A stretch of DNA of 64,000 nucleotides, taken from Rhodococcus sp. (in: high G+C Gram-positive bacteria) (GTDB lineage: Bacteria; Actinomycetota; Actinomycetes; Mycobacteriales; Mycobacteriaceae). The translations under genes were made by a program, and so were the position numbers. Each line of letters starts with the position of its first letter. Within the stretch, counting starts at the first letter, position 1. Where the stretch lies: the NCBI RefSeq assembly GCF_023264675.1, contig NZ_JAHFVG010000003.1, forward strand, positions 62,001 to 126,000, given 5' to 3'. Below are positions 1 through 10,855 of this stretch, piece after piece. The notes under the pieces are model-generated. The model had not been told where the DNA came from and ran no database searches. It saw only the letters and a program-made list of their open reading frames with translations.

Positions 1-513
1 GCGCAGGACGTGCCGGTCGTTCCGTCGAGCCTGGACGGAGACACCGTCATGGAGCGTGTCCGTGCCGACGGAATGCAGGTTGCGCTGGTGGTCGACGAGT
101 ACGGCGGCACGGCAGGCATGGTGACGATGGAAGACCTGATCGAAGAGATCGTCGGAGACGTCCGCGACGAGCACGACGAGCCGGAGGTCGACGTGCAGAG
201 AATCGGCGAAAGCTGGATCTGTTCCGGGTTGCTGCGAATCGACGAAGTGGCAACCGCGACGGGCTACCTGGCACCGGAGGGCGAATACGAGACCATCGGA
301 GGCCTTGTCCTGTCTGAACTGGGAAGAATCCCCGAGGCGGGCGATCGAGTGATCCTGCCCGACCCTCCTTTCGACGAGAGACCGGATTCCGAGGGCGGAT
401 GGGTAGCCGAGGTGACCGAGATGGACGGCCGCCGGATCGATCGAATTCTGTTGCGTCCAGTCGGCGCAGACGTCCTCGCCGAACTGAGGTCGGAGGAGAA
501 TGCTCATGGGTGA
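1..513 (+). CDS. CNNM/HlyC-CorC family membrane protein, C-terminal part (5' end outside window)
   Basis: The reading frame is open from base 1, so the gene starts to the left of the window; 170 residues are visible. They contain the end of a CBS-pair region ([20 protein letters not shown]) followed by the C-terminal transporter-associated (CorC_HlyC) domain with the typical [17 protein letters not shown] stretch. The N-terminal DUF21/CNNM membrane domain is expected upstream. Family members are often labelled hemolysin but are more likely ion (Mg2+/Co2+) transport or efflux proteins. It overlaps the following paralogue by 8 bp, matching the Rv1842c-Rv1841c pair near glcB in M. tuberculosis. 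The family assignment is secure; the substrate is unknown. Confidence 0.9.
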   Translation, partial: AQDVPVVPSSLDGDTVMERVRADGMQVALVVDEYGGTAGMVTMEDLIEEIVGDVRDEHDEPEVDVQRIGESWICSGLLRIDEVATATGYLAPEGEYETIGGLVLSELGRIPEAGDRVILPDPPFDERPDSEGGWVAEVTEMDGRRIDRILLRPVGADVLAELRSEENAHG

Positions 514-1603
514 CATCCTCGCGGTACTGCTCGCAGTGTTTCTCCTCGCCGGAAACGCATTTTTCGTCGGCGCCGAATTTTCCCTGATTTCAGCGCGCCG
601 CGACCGCCTCGAATCCTTGCTGGCGCAGGGAAAATCGCGCGCACGCTCGGTGATCGACGCTGGCCAGAACCTGTCGCTGATGCTTGCTGCCGCTCAGCTC
701 GGCATCACGATCTGCTCGATCCTGCTCGGCCGCGTCGCCGAACCCGCAGTGGCACATCTGCTCGAACGGCCGATGGAACTGGTCCGGATACCCGAGTCGT
801 TCGTGCACCCGATCTCGTTCACGATTGCGCTCGGGCTGGTTGTGGTGCTGCATATTCTGATCGGCGAGATGGTTCCGAAGAACATCGCCATCGCCGGACC
901 CGAACGTACCGCGATGCTTCTGGTTCCCGTCCATTTGATGTTCATCAAGGTGGCCAAACCACTCATCTCGTTCTACAACATCTGTGCGAACCTCACGTTG
1001 AAGGCACTGAGGATCGAGCCGAAGGACGAGTTGGACTCCTCGGTCTCGGCGGACGAGCTGTCGCAGATGATCGGCGAGTCTCGATCCGAGGGTTTGATCG
1101 ACGAGGAAGAGCATCGCCGACTCACGCAGGCACTCGACACGTCGGGACGGACCGTTGCCGAGGTACTGATTCCGTCGTCCCAAGTACGAAGTGTGCAGCT
1201 TCCCGATTCCGACAGTCGTTCCGGGCCCACGCTCGGATCGGTGGAGCAAGCTGTCATCGCCACCGGTTTCTCCCGGTATCCGGTACAGGCTCCTGACGGC
1301 TCGTTGGTGGGCTACCTGCACCTGAAGGATGTTCTCGAGTACATGGTCGACGACGCGGCAGGCCCCGACACCGTGATTCCGAGATCCGAAGTCAGACGCT
1401 TGCCGATCGTATCGGCGGACACGATGCTGGACGACGCGCTGACCAGGCTGAGGCGTACCAGCAGCCACCTCGGCGAGGTCCACGACGCAGCCGGCACGAC
1501 GGTCGGAATCGTCGCGCTCGAAGATCTGGTCGAGGAATTCGTGGGCACGGTGCGGGACGGTACCCACCGCATCGCCGGTCCCTCGCCCGGCGGGACACGC
1601 TGA
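506..1603 (+). CDS. CNNM/DUF21 and CBS-domain membrane protein (Rv1841c-like)
   Basis: The product is 365 residues. An N-terminal DUF21/CNNM membrane region (about residues 1-175, with the family phrase [19 protein letters not shown]) is followed by a CBS pair (about 205-350). It stops soon after [14 protein letters not shown], so the C-terminal CorC_HlyC domain carried by its upstream partner is missing, as in shorter family members. The ATG at 506 was preferred over the ATG at 500 because GGAGGAG at 492-498 is well spaced only for 506. It overlaps the previous stop by 8 bp and is translationally coupled. The two probably act together at the membrane, perhaps as a heteromer; the transported ion cannot be read from sequence. 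Confidence 0.9.
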   Translation: MGDILAVLLAVFLLAGNAFFVGAEFSLISARRDRLESLLAQGKSRARSVIDAGQNLSLMLAAAQLGITICSILLGRVAEPAVAHLLERPMELVRIPESFVHPISFTIALGLVVVLHILIGEMVPKNIAIAGPERTAMLLVPVHLMFIKVAKPLISFYNICANLTLKALRIEPKDELDSSVSADELSQMIGESRSEGLIDEEEHRRLTQALDTSGRTVAEVLIPSSQVRSVQLPDSDSRSGPTLGSVEQAVIATGFSRYPVQAPDGSLVGYLHLKDVLEYMVDDAAGPDTVIPRSEVRRLPIVSADTMLDDALTRLRRTSSHLGEVHDAAGTTVGIVALEDLVEEFVGTVRDGTHRIAGPSPGGTR

Positions 1604-1608
1604 CTCCG

Positions 1609-2505
1609 ATGGACATCGTTCTACCGGAATCGGAGTGGACGACGCGGCGGGCTGCGCATGCGGACCGAATCGAGTCTCTCGTGGGCGACTATCTGCGCGA
1701 AAGAGCGCAGGGAAGTTACCATCCCGTCCTTGATTTTCTCTTCACCTACTACAGTTTCAAACCCGGTCATCTCTCGCGATGGAGTCCTGGATTCGGTGTC
1801 GTTCTGGCCGGTCCGCGGTCCGCGGACTACGCCCATTTTGCGTCCTACGAGCCGTCGGCAAGCGGATATCGCGTGCGGTCGACGCTGGTTTCGCAGCGGC
1901 GGTCTGCCATCGAGTTCACTGTGGGATTGCTGAGCGCCACGGCCGATCGGCAGCCGAATCTCGGATGCTTCGGACTACACGAATGGGCGATGGTCTACCG
2001 AGGCGGACAATCGGCGCTACGCCACGGTTCGGTGCCTTTGAGGCTGGGACACGACGGGACCGACGAGGTCGTCGATTCCATGAATCTTCGTTGCACCCAC
2101 TACGACGCGTTCAGGTTCTTCACCGACGATGCGGTTCCCCGTAACGCCGCGTTGCTGACGTCCACGGAGCGGACGGCCCGAGAGCAGCCAGGGTGCGTGC
2201 ATGCCAGCATGGATTTGTACAAGTGGAGCTACAAGTTGGCTCCGTTGATCGACTCGACTCTCGTGGCCGACTGCTTCGAGCTCGCTCTGCTGGCGAGGAC
2301 GGTGGACATGAGAGCGAGCCCCTACGACCTGTCCGACTACGGATTGCCTCCGATATCGATCGAGACTCCCTCCGGGAGGGCCGAGTACGTCCGCGCGCAG
2401 TCCGACCTCACGGCCAGGGCTGCCCCTCTCCGATCGGCGCTGATAGCTCGATGCCAGAATCTACTGGTGAACGGCGGTGCCACCGCCGGAACTACTGCCG
2501 AGTAA
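1609..2505 (+). CDS. Conserved actinobacterial protein, often labelled 3-methyladenine DNA glycosylase; function unproven
   Basis: The product is 298 residues, soluble, with no signal peptide or membrane segment. It contains HPVLDFLFTYYSFKPGHLSRW, which I recall from an actinobacterial family usually found next to malate synthase G and labelled '3-methyladenine DNA glycosylase'. I see no helix-hairpin-helix or other glycosylase motif that would support that name, so it should be treated as a historical label. The ATG lies 5 bp after the preceding stop with no clear Shine-Dalgarno sequence, suggesting coupled translation. A hairpin-like dyad follows the stop before glcB. Confidence 0.75.
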   Translation: MDIVLPESEWTTRRAAHADRIESLVGDYLRERAQGSYHPVLDFLFTYYSFKPGHLSRWSPGFGVVLAGPRSADYAHFASYEPSASGYRVRSTLVSQRRSAIEFTVGLLSATADRQPNLGCFGLHEWAMVYRGGQSALRHGSVPLRLGHDGTDEVVDSMNLRCTHYDAFRFFTDDAVPRNAALLTSTERTAREQPGCVHASMDLYKWSYKLAPLIDSTLVADCFELALLARTVDMRASPYDLSDYGLPPISIETPSGRAEYVRAQSDLTARAAPLRSALIARCQNLLVNGGATAGTTAE

Positions 2506-2525
2506 CATCGACGTTGTTGTCGATG
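2506..2525. promoter_or_regulatory. Short dyad between the Rv1841c-linked gene and glcB
   Basis: CATCGAC-GTTGTT-GTCGATG is a perfect 7-bp inverted repeat with a 6-nt loop, directly after the stop at 2505 and about 45 bp before the glcB start. It could be a weak terminator or an operator for glcB. No U-tract follows. Only the dyad is observed; both roles are guesses. Confidence 0.3.
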
Positions 2526-2568
2526 GGGTATCCGCGACGGTACCCGTGACCGGAAAGAGCGAGGATTC

Positions 2569-4758
2569 ATGACCGAACGGATTCGTGTTGGTGGTCTGCA
2601 GGTTGCCAAAGTTTTGTACGACTTCGTCTCGAACGAAGCCCTTCCAGGCACCGGGGTAGATGCCGAGCAGTTCTGGAGCGGCGCCGAGGCAGTCATCACC
2701 GACCTGGGCCCCAAGAACAAAGCCCTTCTTGCCGTCCGCGACGAAATCCAGGGCAAGGTCGACGCCTGGCACGGTGAGCACGCAGGCCCGGACTACGACC
2801 GCGCCGCGTACAAGGCGTTCCTGAAAGAAATCGGCTACCTCCGCGACGAGCCCGCCGATTTCCACATCACCACCTCCGGCGTCGACACCGAGATCACCTC
2901 CACCGCCGGACCTCAGTTGGTGGTCCCGGTCCTCAACGCGCGCTTCGCCATCAACGCCTCCAACGCACGCTGGGGATCGCTCTACGACGCCCTCTACGGC
3001 ACCGACGCCATCCCCGAGACCGGCGGCGCCGAGAAGGGCAGCAGCTACAACAAGGTCCGCGGTGACAAGGTCATCGCCTTCGCCCGCGACTTCCTCGACG
3101 AGGCAGCACCCCTGGCCAGCGGATCACACGTCGGCACGACAAAGTACGTTCTGCAGTCCAGTGACGCCCAGGCTGTCTCGTTGACGGTCACCCTCGCCGA
3201 CGGCACGGAGACCGGGTTGAAAGACCCCGCTCAGTTGCTCGGCTACCAGGGCACCGCGGATGCACCGACAGCGATCCTGTTCGTGCACAACGGATTGCAC
3301 TTCGAGATCCAGATCGACCCCGAATCCCCGATCGGGGCGACCGACGCCGCGGGCGTCAAAGACGTGCTGCTCGAATCCGCGATCACCACCATCATGGACT
3401 TCGAGGACTCCGTCGCCGCCGTCGACGCCGACGACAAAGTCCTCGGCTACCGGAACTGGCTCGGGCTGCTCAAAGGCGACCTCACCGAAGAGGTCTCCAA
3501 GGGCGGCAAAACCTTCACCCGCGCGCTGAACAAGGACCGCACCTACACCGCCGTCGACGGCAGCGAACTATCACTGCACGGACGATCACTGCTGTTCGTG
3601 CGCAACGTCGGACACCTGATGACCTCGGATGCAGTGCTCGATGCCGACGGCAACGAGGTCGGCGAGGGCATCCTCGATGCCCTCTTCACCTCGCTCACCG
3701 GGATGCACTCGCTCACCGAGAGCAACGTCCTGAAGAACTCACGCACCGGATCGCTGTACATCGTCAAACCCAAGATGCACGGCCCCGACGAGGTCGCGTT
3801 CACCGCGGTGCTGTTCGGCCGCGTCGAGAAGGTCCTCGGCCTGCCGGTCAACACCCTCAAGGTCGGCATCATGGACGAAGAGCGCCGCACCACCGTCAAC
3901 CTCAAGGGCGCGATCGACGCAGCGAAGGAACGGGTGGTGTTCATCAACACCGGCTTCCTCGACCGCACCGGTGACGAAATCCACACCTCCATGGAAGCCG
4001 GACCTGTCGTGCCCAAGGGCGAGATGAAGGCCCAGAAGTGGATCTCCGCGTACGAGGACTTCAACGTCGACACCGGCCTCGCTGCAGGCCTCGAAGGCAA
4101 AGCACAGATCGGTAAGGGCATGTGGGCCATGCCCGATCTGATGCACGACATGCTCGAGCAGAAGATCGCTCACCCGAACGCCGGGGCGAACACCGCGTGG
4201 GTTCCCTCCCCGACCGCGGCCACCTTGCATGCCCTGCACTATCACAAGGTCGATGTGTTCGCCCGCCAGGAAGAAATCGCGAAAGCCAGGCGCGCCACCG
4301 TCGACGAGATCCTCGAAATCCCGCTCGCACCGTCGACCGATTTCTCCGACGAGCAGAAGCAGAAGGAACTCGACAACAACAGTCAATCCATCCTCGGTTA
4401 CGTCGTGCGGTGGATCGATCACGGCGTCGGTTGCTCGAAGGTGCCCGACATCAACGACATCGCATTGATGGAAGACCGGGCAACACTGCGCATTTCGTCT
4501 CAGTTCCTCGCCAACTGGCTACGTCACGGCATCGTCACCGAAGAGCAGGTGCGTGAAGCACTGAAGCGGATGGCACCGGTCGTCGACCGCCAGAACGCCG
4601 CCGACCCGACCTACAACAACCTCGCGCCGGACTTCGATTCGAACATCGCCTTCCAAGCAGCCAGTGACCTGATCTTCCAGGGCACCAGCCAGCCCAACGG
4701 CTACACCGAACCGATCCTGCACCGCCGCCGCCGGGAGTACAAAGCCGCCAACCAGTAG
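2569..4758 (+). CDS. glcB: Malate synthase G
   Basis: The product is 729 residues, the normal size of the monomeric G isoform. It condenses glyoxylate and acetyl-CoA to malate in the glyoxylate shunt, in the cytoplasm. Recognisable family blocks include [59 protein letters not shown] and [18 protein letters not shown]; the conserved Arg of RNVGHL and the acidic Mg-binding positions lie in these segments. The ATG at 2569 has the purine-rich GAGCGAGGATTC upstream. In M. tuberculosis glcB is likewise beside the CNNM/CBS pair and the VWA protein Rv1836c. It is needed for growth on fatty acids, and so on the acetyl-CoA from steroid breakdown encoded further right. Confidence 0.98.
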   Translation: MTERIRVGGLQVAKVLYDFVSNEALPGTGVDAEQFWSGAEAVITDLGPKNKALLAVRDEIQGKVDAWHGEHAGPDYDRAAYKAFLKEIGYLRDEPADFHITTSGVDTEITSTAGPQLVVPVLNARFAINASNARWGSLYDALYGTDAIPETGGAEKGSSYNKVRGDKVIAFARDFLDEAAPLASGSHVGTTKYVLQSSDAQAVSLTVTLADGTETGLKDPAQLLGYQGTADAPTAILFVHNGLHFEIQIDPESPIGATDAAGVKDVLLESAITTIMDFEDSVAAVDADDKVLGYRNWLGLLKGDLTEEVSKGGKTFTRALNKDRTYTAVDGSELSLHGRSLLFVRNVGHLMTSDAVLDADGNEVGEGILDALFTSLTGMHSLTESNVLKNSRTGSLYIVKPKMHGPDEVAFTAVLFGRVEKVLGLPVNTLKVGIMDEERRTTVNLKGAIDAAKERVVFINTGFLDRTGDEIHTSMEAGPVVPKGEMKAQKWISAYEDFNVDTGLAAGLEGKAQIGKGMWAMPDLMHDMLEQKIAHPNAGANTAWVPSPTAATLHALHYHKVDVFARQEEIAKARRATVDEILEIPLAPSTDFSDEQKQKELDNNSQSILGYVVRWIDHGVGCSKVPDINDIALMEDRATLRISSQFLANWLRHGIVTEEQVREALKRMAPVVDRQNAADPTYNNLAPDFDSNIAFQAASDLIFQGTSQPNGYTEPILHRRRREYKAANQ

Positions 4759-4799
4759 CATTTTCACTCGGTAAGCTCCGCTGCTTGTAACCTTCTACC

Positions 4800-6527
4800 G
4801 TGGGCGAACATCGCACGTCGGGGGGAACCCGCGGTATCAGCAAAGGTCCGCTGTTCGTGGTGGGCACCATCATTGTGGTGGTGCTCGCCGCGTTCGGTTG
4901 GTTCCAATTGAGAGATCGAATTGCCGAGCAAGGCGTTCAAGCGGCCGACACCTGTGTCGAAGGCACCACAACGGTGCCCGTCACCGTCGACCCCGATATC
5001 GCCTCTCAAATCAGCGACCTCGCACAGAAGTACACCGCTACGAATCCAGTCGTGCGCGATCACTGCGTGTCCATTTCCGTCACGGCACAGAGTTCGGCGT
5101 CGATTACCACTGCGCTCGCACTCGGCAATGCGAACTGGGACCGATCGACCCTCGGTCCGCTTCCTGCACTGTGGATTCCACGATCCTCCGACGCGGTCGC
5201 CGGATTGCCGGCGGGAACCGTCGACGGAACACCTCGATCGGTAGCCGGCTCGCCCATCGTTCTCGCAGCGCCTTCGGAGGTCACTGCCGCGCTCTCGGAG
5301 GCGCGCATCGGCTGGGCCGACCTCCCGCGCCTGCAGCGCGCATCGGATGGTCTCGACAGCATCGGCTTGCCGGGGTGGGGAGGCCTCAGACTTCGGCTCC
5401 CTGTCGGATCGTCGTCGGATTCGACCTCCGCCGCCCTCGCTGCCGTCGCCACCGCAGTATCGGGCACTCCCGACGACCAACTCACGCCCGACCGGGTGAC
5501 ATCGGCGCCGATCGTAGCAGCGATGTCTGCGCTGTCGACCACGGATCTCGCTGCGACGGCCTCGTCCACCGATTCGACCGACGCGGCCCTCGCGGCGTTG
5601 AGCAGCGATCTCGGTCCCACCGCGGCCGTTCACGCTGTTCCGGTCACCGAACAACAGATGACCAGTTCGGCTCAAACAGGATTGACAGCATTCACCCCTG
5701 CCGGATCCACACTCACCGCAGACCACCCGGCCGCGATTCTCGCTGGTCCGTGGATGGACGAGACCCTTGGCCGTGCAGCTGCCCAGTTCGTCGAATTCGT
5801 TCGACAGCCCGAGAATTCGCAGTTGTTCGTCGACGCGGGATTCGATGTGGGCGACGCTCCGCAGGACCGACTTTCGGCGTCGTACGAGACACGTGCTGCA
5901 CTGATCGACACAGTGCGCAATCCCGCCACGGTGCGACGAGTCACTACCCTGCTCGACGTGTCCGGTTCCATGGACACTGTGGAGGGCGGTCGCACCAGGC
6001 TCGAGAACACCGTCGCCGCACTGACAGAGCAATACGAATCGGTGATCGATTCCACCGAACTGGGATTGTGGGTCTACAGCAAGGATCTCGACGGTACCCG
6101 CGCGTACCGCACACTTGTTCCCACGGGGCCGGTCGATCAGCAACTCACCGGTGGAACACGACGCGAGCAACTCGTCGCCACAGCCGCCGGAGTCGAACCC
6201 GAGTCGGCGACGTCCACGTACCAATCGTTGATGGCAGCATTCCTCGATGCGGAGCAGGGCTACGTGCCAGGCAGACCGAACACTGTGGTTCTGGTGACCG
6301 ACGGGCCGAACGATGACACCAGTGTGACAAAAGAAAGGCTGCTCGCGGATCTGTCGGAGTCGAAGGACCCAGCGAGGCCGGTGGCGGTGGACGTCGTATC
6401 GATCGGAACCAATTCGGACGCATCGACGCTGCAGTCGGTGGCTGATATCACTGGTGGTTCGTTCACGACGGTATCGTCATCGGACGGGCCCGAATTGTCC
6501 GAACTGCTCCGAAAGCTAATGTACTGA
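4800..6527 (+). CDS. Membrane-anchored extracytoplasmic protein with binding-protein-like and VWA domains (Rv1836c-like)
   Basis: The product is 575 residues from a GTG start. One hydrophobic segment (about residues 18-40, GPLFVVGTIIVVVLAAFGWF) anchors it, so the rest should face outside. The middle (about 50-370) resembles an extracellular solute-binding fold; the C-terminal third is a von Willebrand A domain with an intact MIDAS motif DVSGS in TLLDVSGSMDTVEGG and the later TDGPNDD segment. Such proteins bind metal-dependent ligands or assist assembly of surface complexes. It sits between glcB and a metallophosphoesterase, the position of Rv1836c relative to glcB. The ligand is unknown. Confidence 0.85.
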   Translation: MGEHRTSGGTRGISKGPLFVVGTIIVVVLAAFGWFQLRDRIAEQGVQAADTCVEGTTTVPVTVDPDIASQISDLAQKYTATNPVVRDHCVSISVTAQSSASITTALALGNANWDRSTLGPLPALWIPRSSDAVAGLPAGTVDGTPRSVAGSPIVLAAPSEVTAALSEARIGWADLPRLQRASDGLDSIGLPGWGGLRLRLPVGSSSDSTSAALAAVATAVSGTPDDQLTPDRVTSAPIVAAMSALSTTDLAATASSTDSTDAALAALSSDLGPTAAVHAVPVTEQQMTSSAQTGLTAFTPAGSTLTADHPAAILAGPWMDETLGRAAAQFVEFVRQPENSQLFVDAGFDVGDAPQDRLSASYETRAALIDTVRNPATVRRVTTLLDVSGSMDTVEGGRTRLENTVAALTEQYESVIDSTELGLWVYSKDLDGTRAYRTLVPTGPVDQQLTGGTRREQLVATAAGVEPESATSTYQSLMAAFLDAEQGYVPGRPNTVVLVTDGPNDDTSVTKERLLADLSESKDPARPVAVDVVSIGTNSDASTLQSVADITGGSFTTVSSSDGPELSELLRKLMY

Positions 6528-6530
6528 CAC

Positions 6531-7670
6531 ATGATGCGACTGCTGATCTTCGGTACTTTTCTCGCATTGGTGGGACTTTTTCTTCACCTGCGGTTCGTCC
6601 GTGCCACCAGGCTCGGTCGTCCGTGGTCGACGGTGGTCGATCTCGTCCTTGTCGTCATGTGGATGCTGGCGCTGCTCGGTATCGGCTCCGGCGAACTGTT
6701 CGACCCCGCATGGGCCCGCATCCCCGCTTGGATAGGCCTGAGTTGGCTGGCAGTGGTGCTGTACTTGGTTTTGGGAACAACCCTGCTCGGGGCAGTCACC
6801 CTGTCGATTCGACTAGCGGCCGCTCGTACCCGTCGAGAGTCCGCAGCAACGCGATTACGAGTCACGCGCGCCGGATCGGCAGTCGTCGCGGCTGTCTCGG
6901 TCATTACCGTCGGTTACGGAGCGTTCGAGGCTGCGTATCCGAAGGTCACTCACACCACTGTGGCACTCGATCGACTTCCGTCGGAATTCGACGGCCTCAG
7001 AGTTGCATTGGTGTCGGATCTTCATGTCGGGCCTGCGCGAGGCGCAGACTTCGTCCAGAGGGTTGTCGACCAGGTGAACCAGCAGACGCCGGACATGGTG
7101 ATACTCGATGGCGACTTGATCGACGGCACAGTCGAATTGGTCGGGCAGGACCTGGAACCACTTCGGCAACTGTCGGCGCCGCTTGGCGTGTTCGGCGTGA
7201 GCGGAAACCATGATTTCTATGCCGACGACGGCGGCAAGTGGCTGGATCTGTGGGAGACGCTCGGAGTGAGCGTGCTGCGTAACCAACGCGAGGTGGTCAC
7301 GAGATACGGAGTCGGTATCGATGTGGCCGGCATCAACGACGCGACCGCGCCCGCGCCGTACGAACCGGATCTCGGCGCAGCGCTCGACGGCCGCGACCCG
7401 AGCGATTTCGTGCTTCTGCTTGCACATCAACCACTTCAAGCACTGGAGGCATCCGATTTCGATGTGGACCTTCAAGTGTCGGGCCACACTCATGCCGGCC
7501 AGATCTGGCCATTGCGCTATCTGGTCCGCCTGCAGCAACCCAGTGTCGAAGGCCTGGATTCGATCGGTTCGACTACTTTGTACACCACACGGGGTGCCGG
7601 CGCGTGGGGGCCGCCGATCAGAGTTGCAGCACCACCGGAAATAGCGATGCTGCAACTCGTTCGAGACTGA
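6531..7670 (+). CDS. Membrane metallophosphoesterase (calcineurin-like, YkuE/YaeI type)
   Basis: The product is 379 residues. About four hydrophobic helices fill the first 130 residues, followed by a calcineurin-like phosphoesterase domain with all metal-binding blocks: SDLHVGPARG (D-x-H), DGDLIDG (G-D-x-x-D), SGNHDFY (G-N-H-D) and SGHTHAGQIWP (G-H-x-H). The dinuclear metal centre should be functional. Family members act on phospholipid head groups or other membrane-facing phosphoesters, but the substrate cannot be assigned. The start lies 3 bp after the stop of the VWA gene, so the two are probably co-transcribed. The gene ends 18 bp from the convergent gcvP stop. Confidence 0.93.
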   Translation: MMRLLIFGTFLALVGLFLHLRFVRATRLGRPWSTVVDLVLVVMWMLALLGIGSGELFDPAWARIPAWIGLSWLAVVLYLVLGTTLLGAVTLSIRLAAARTRRESAATRLRVTRAGSAVVAAVSVITVGYGAFEAAYPKVTHTTVALDRLPSEFDGLRVALVSDLHVGPARGADFVQRVVDQVNQQTPDMVILDGDLIDGTVELVGQDLEPLRQLSAPLGVFGVSGNHDFYADDGGKWLDLWETLGVSVLRNQREVVTRYGVGIDVAGINDATAPAPYEPDLGAALDGRDPSDFVLLLAHQPLQALEASDFDVDLQVSGHTHAGQIWPLRYLVRLQQPSVEGLDSIGSTTLYTTRGAGAWGPPIRVAAPPEIAMLQLVRD

Positions 7671-7688
7671 CGGTCGGTCCCGAAACGA

Positions 7689-10541
7689 TCAGGCGAAGGC
7701 CTCGATCGGCGGGCAGGAGCACACGAGGTTACGGTCGCCGTGAGCGCCGTCGATCCGGCGCACGGCCGGCCATACCTTGGCGCGACCATCCACGGCCTCG
7801 GGAAAAACTGCTTCTTGTCGCGAATACGGATGCGTCCAGTCGCCGGCGATGCATCGGGCTGTGTGAGGCGCTCCACGTAGGGGGTTGTCTTCGACCGACC
7901 ACTCCCCCGAGGCCACCCGATCGATTTCACCGCGGATAGCGATCATGGCATCACAGAACGCATCGATCTCGTCCAGATTCTCACTTTCCGTCGGTTCGAC
8001 CATCAGCGTTCCGGCCACCGGAAAACTCATGGTCGGCGCGTGGAAACCGTAGTCCGCCAGGCGTTTCGCCACGTCGTCGACGGTCACACCCGTAGACTTG
8101 GTGAGTCCCCGAAAATCGAGAATGCACTCGTGTGCGACCATCCCGTTGTCTCCCGTGTAAAGGACGGGAAAGTGTTCGTCGAGGCGCCGCGCAATGTAGT
8201 TGGCCGACGCAATGGCAGTCAGTGTCGCGTTCCGGAGTCCGACCGCGCCCATCATGCGCACATATGCCCATGTGATGGTCAGAATCGATGCGCTGCCGAA
8301 CGGTGCACCCGACACAGCGGGCCCTGAACCGAGTTCGGGTCGAAGTGGATGGCCCGGAAGGTAAGGCGCAAGGTGTGCTCTCACGCCGATCGGCCCGACA
8401 CCCGGACCGCCGCCGCCGTGCGGAATGCAGAACGTCTTGTGCAAGTTCAGGTGACTGACGTCCCCACCGAATTTCCCGGGACGCGCGAGGCCGACAAGCG
8501 CATTCAGGTTCGCTCCGTCGACGTAGACCTGACCGCCTGCGTCGTGGACCGCAGCGCAGATCTCGTCGATCTCGTGCTCGTAGACGCCGTGGGTCGACGG
8601 GTACGTGATCATGATGGCAGCAAGCGAGTCCGCGTGCTGACCGATCTTGGCACGCAGATCGTCCACATCGACATCACCGTTGGTCCGGCACGCCACGACG
8701 ACGACCTTCATGCCGACCATCACTGCCGATGCTGCGTTCGTCCCGTGTGCACTCGACGGGATGAGGCAGATATTGCGATGTTGGTCGCCGCGCCCCAGGT
8801 GGTAGTTGCGAATCGCCAACAGTCCGGCATATTCGCCCTGACTGCCTGCATTCGGTTGCAAGCTCACTTTGTCGTAACCGGTGATGTCGACGAGCCATTG
8901 TTCGACGTCGGCTATGACCGAACGGATTCCGACGGTGTCGGTGTCGGGTGCGAACGGGTGGAGTCGAGCGAACTGAGGCCAGGTGATCGATTCCATCTCT
9001 GCAGTCGCATTGAGTTTCATCGTGCACGAACCGAGCGGAATCATGCTGCGATCCAGCGCGATGTCCTTGTCGGACAACATGCGGAGGTATCGCAACATTG
9101 CAGTTTCGGTCCGATGGCGGGTGAAGGCCGGGTGCGTGAGGAACTCCGACGTGCGTGAGGAGGACTCGACAATCGATTCCCGAGGTTCCCCTGCAAGAGA
9201 AGTGGCACCGAAAGCAGCCGAGACCGCATCGATGTCGGCGTCCGTGGTGGCTTCGTCACACGAGACCCCGACAGTGTCGTCGTCGACGAGACGGAGATTG
9301 ATTCCGCTTGCGCGCGCGGCGTCGACCACCTCGCGCGCGCGTCCTGGAACGATGGCGGTCACGGTGTCGAAGAAATTCTCGGAACGTAGCGACACACCCG
9401 AGTCACGGAGGTTGTCGGCTAGTCTGCGCGCCTGGAGGTTCACCCGGCGGGCAATCGCCCTAAGGCCTTCGCTGCCGTGATAGCTCGCGTACATGGCCGC
9501 CACGATGGCCAACAAAACCTGAGCGGTGCAGATGTTCGATGTGGCTTTTTCGCGACGGATGTGCTGTTCGCGAGTCTGCAAGGCCAAACGGTAGGCGAGA
9601 TTGCCGTCTGCATCTACCGAAACACCGACGAGACGACCGGGAAGCTGACGTGCATGTGCAGAACGTACAGCGAGATAGCCGGCATGCGGGCCACCGAATC
9701 CCATTGGCACGCCGAAACGTTGAGTAGTGCCGAAGCACACGTCGGCACCCATTTCCCCGGGCGGCGCGAGAAGTGTCAGGGACAGCAGGTCGGCGCCAAC
9801 GGCAACGAGAGCACCGCGTTCGTGTGCTCTCGCAATGAGTTCGGAATGATCTACCACGACTCCCGATGCACCGGGAAGCTGTGCGAGGACGCCGAAGAAT
9901 TCGCCCTCCGGCAGATCGGCCGTCAGGTCCGCTTGCACGATTTCGATACCGAGCGGCTCCGCTCTGGTAGCCAGGATTGCAAGTGTTTGGGGGAATACGT
10001 CGATGTCGACGACGAAACGTGACGAGGTCGATGTGCGGTTCGCACGACGTAGAAGCGTCATCGCCTCTGCCGCTGCGGTGGATTCGTCGAGCATCGACGC
10101 GTTGGCAACGTCCATCGCGGTCAGATCCGACACCATCGTCTGAAAATTCAGAAGTGCTTCGAGTCGACCTTGGCTGATCTCCGGCTGGTATGGCGTGTAC
10201 GCCGTGTACCAGGCCGGGTTCTCGAGGATTCCACGTGTGAGAACCGGGGGCGTCAGAGTGTCGTAGTAACCCAGCCCGATCATCGAGGTGGCGACGGTGT
10301 TACGCGAGGCGCGCTCAGCCAGCTCGGCGAGTGCCTCGTGTTCGCTGGCCGGTAGAGGAAGAACATCCAGTCCGTCGGCTATTCCGTCGTTGGCCGTGTC
10401 CAGGATGGACGACGGGACGGCGCGCGCGGCAAGCTCTTCCAACGTTCCGACGCCGATGACTTCGAGAATCCGAGAGAGTTCGTCGGAGTCGGGTCCGATA
10501 TGTCGATCGGCGAACGTCGAGCGAAGAATGTGGTCGGACAC
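7689..10541 (-). CDS. gcvP: Glycine dehydrogenase (aminomethyl-transferring), glycine cleavage P-protein
   Basis: The product is 950 residues, full length for the fused P-protein. It is a PLP enzyme that decarboxylates glycine and passes the aminomethyl group to lipoyl-GcvH. The start begins [13 protein letters not shown] after a GTG; the PLP-binding region [17 protein letters not shown] holds the Schiff-base lysine, with GSCTMKLNA and [10 protein letters not shown] also present. The GTG at 10541 has GGAG 7 bp upstream and gives the standard N-terminus, although the frame stays open further upstream across the riboswitch. Expression is almost certainly controlled by the tandem glycine riboswitch in its leader. 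gcvH lies 3.3 kb upstream on the same strand; GcvT and the L-protein are not in the window. Confidence 0.98.
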   Translation of the reverse strand: MSDHILRSTFADRHIGPDSDELSRILEVIGVGTLEELAARAVPSSILDTANDGIADGLDVLPLPASEHEALAELAERASRNTVATSMIGLGYYDTLTPPVLTRGILENPAWYTAYTPYQPEISQGRLEALLNFQTMVSDLTAMDVANASMLDESTAAAEAMTLLRRANRTSTSSRFVVDIDVFPQTLAILATRAEPLGIEIVQADLTADLPEGEFFGVLAQLPGASGVVVDHSELIARAHERGALVAVGADLLSLTLLAPPGEMGADVCFGTTQRFGVPMGFGGPHAGYLAVRSAHARQLPGRLVGVSVDADGNLAYRLALQTREQHIRREKATSNICTAQVLLAIVAAMYASYHGSEGLRAIARRVNLQARRLADNLRDSGVSLRSENFFDTVTAIVPGRAREVVDAARASGINLRLVDDDTVGVSCDEATTDADIDAVSAAFGATSLAGEPRESIVESSSRTSEFLTHPAFTRHRTETAMLRYLRMLSDKDIALDRSMIPLGSCTMKLNATAEMESITWPQFARLHPFAPDTDTVGIRSVIADVEQWLVDITGYDKVSLQPNAGSQGEYAGLLAIRNYHLGRGDQHRNICLIPSSAHGTNAASAVMVGMKVVVVACRTNGDVDVDDLRAKIGQHADSLAAIMITYPSTHGVYEHEIDEICAAVHDAGGQVYVDGANLNALVGLARPGKFGGDVSHLNLHKTFCIPHGGGGPGVGPIGVRAHLAPYLPGHPLRPELGSGPAVSGAPFGSASILTITWAYVRMMGAVGLRNATLTAIASANYIARRLDEHFPVLYTGDNGMVAHECILDFRGLTKSTGVTVDDVAKRLADYGFHAPTMSFPVAGTLMVEPTESENLDEIDAFCDAMIAIRGEIDRVASGEWSVEDNPLRGAPHTARCIAGDWTHPYSRQEAVFPEAVDGRAKVWPAVRRIDGAHGDRNLVCSCPPIEAFA

Positions 10542-10602
10542 GGGACACTCCAGGTGTGTGCATGCGGACGGGCCGGTTACGACCTCGCGCGAGGCGCGGC
10601 CG

Positions 10603-10842
10603 ATCCTCCCCCTCTGTCGCATGCTCACCGAAACGAGCGCCTGAGAGATTCGAACACACACCGACTGTGCTTCTGTGAAGTCCTGGCCGGTGTCTGTCTT
10701 TCCCCTTGGGCAGATGGGTGATCCCACCATTTTCCAGAGTCGTCGAAGCTCACACGGTCCGTGTGCCTGAGAGATTGACGGGGAGGTGTTGCTCCTTCGG
10801 CGTCCGGAACTGGCTGTCCCGGAACTCTCCCGCGCAAGCGCG
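10603..10842 (-). promoter_or_regulatory. Tandem glycine riboswitch upstream of gcvP
   Basis: Read on the minus strand, the first aptamer (about 10842-10731) shows GGGAGAG, GCCGAAGGAGCAA, CAATCTCTCAGG and GACTCTGGAAA in order. The second (about 10725-10603) shows CCAAGGGGAAAG, AATCTCTCAGGCGC and the closing GACAGAGGGGGA. These are the conserved elements of paired glycine aptamers. The element ends about 60 nt before the GTG of gcvP. Glycine binding normally turns on glycine-cleavage genes. The first aptamer begins only about 15 nt after the stop of the upstream merR gene, so its promoter must overlap that gene's 3' end, or the RNA is read through from it. Confidence 0.95.
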
Positions 10843-10855
10843 ACTGCAGAAAAGT

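Noticed and set aside
4764-6224. 486-codon minus-strand frame opposite the VWA protein
   Set aside because: Low-information Arg/Gly/Ser-rich translation, antisense to a gene with an intact MIDAS motif.
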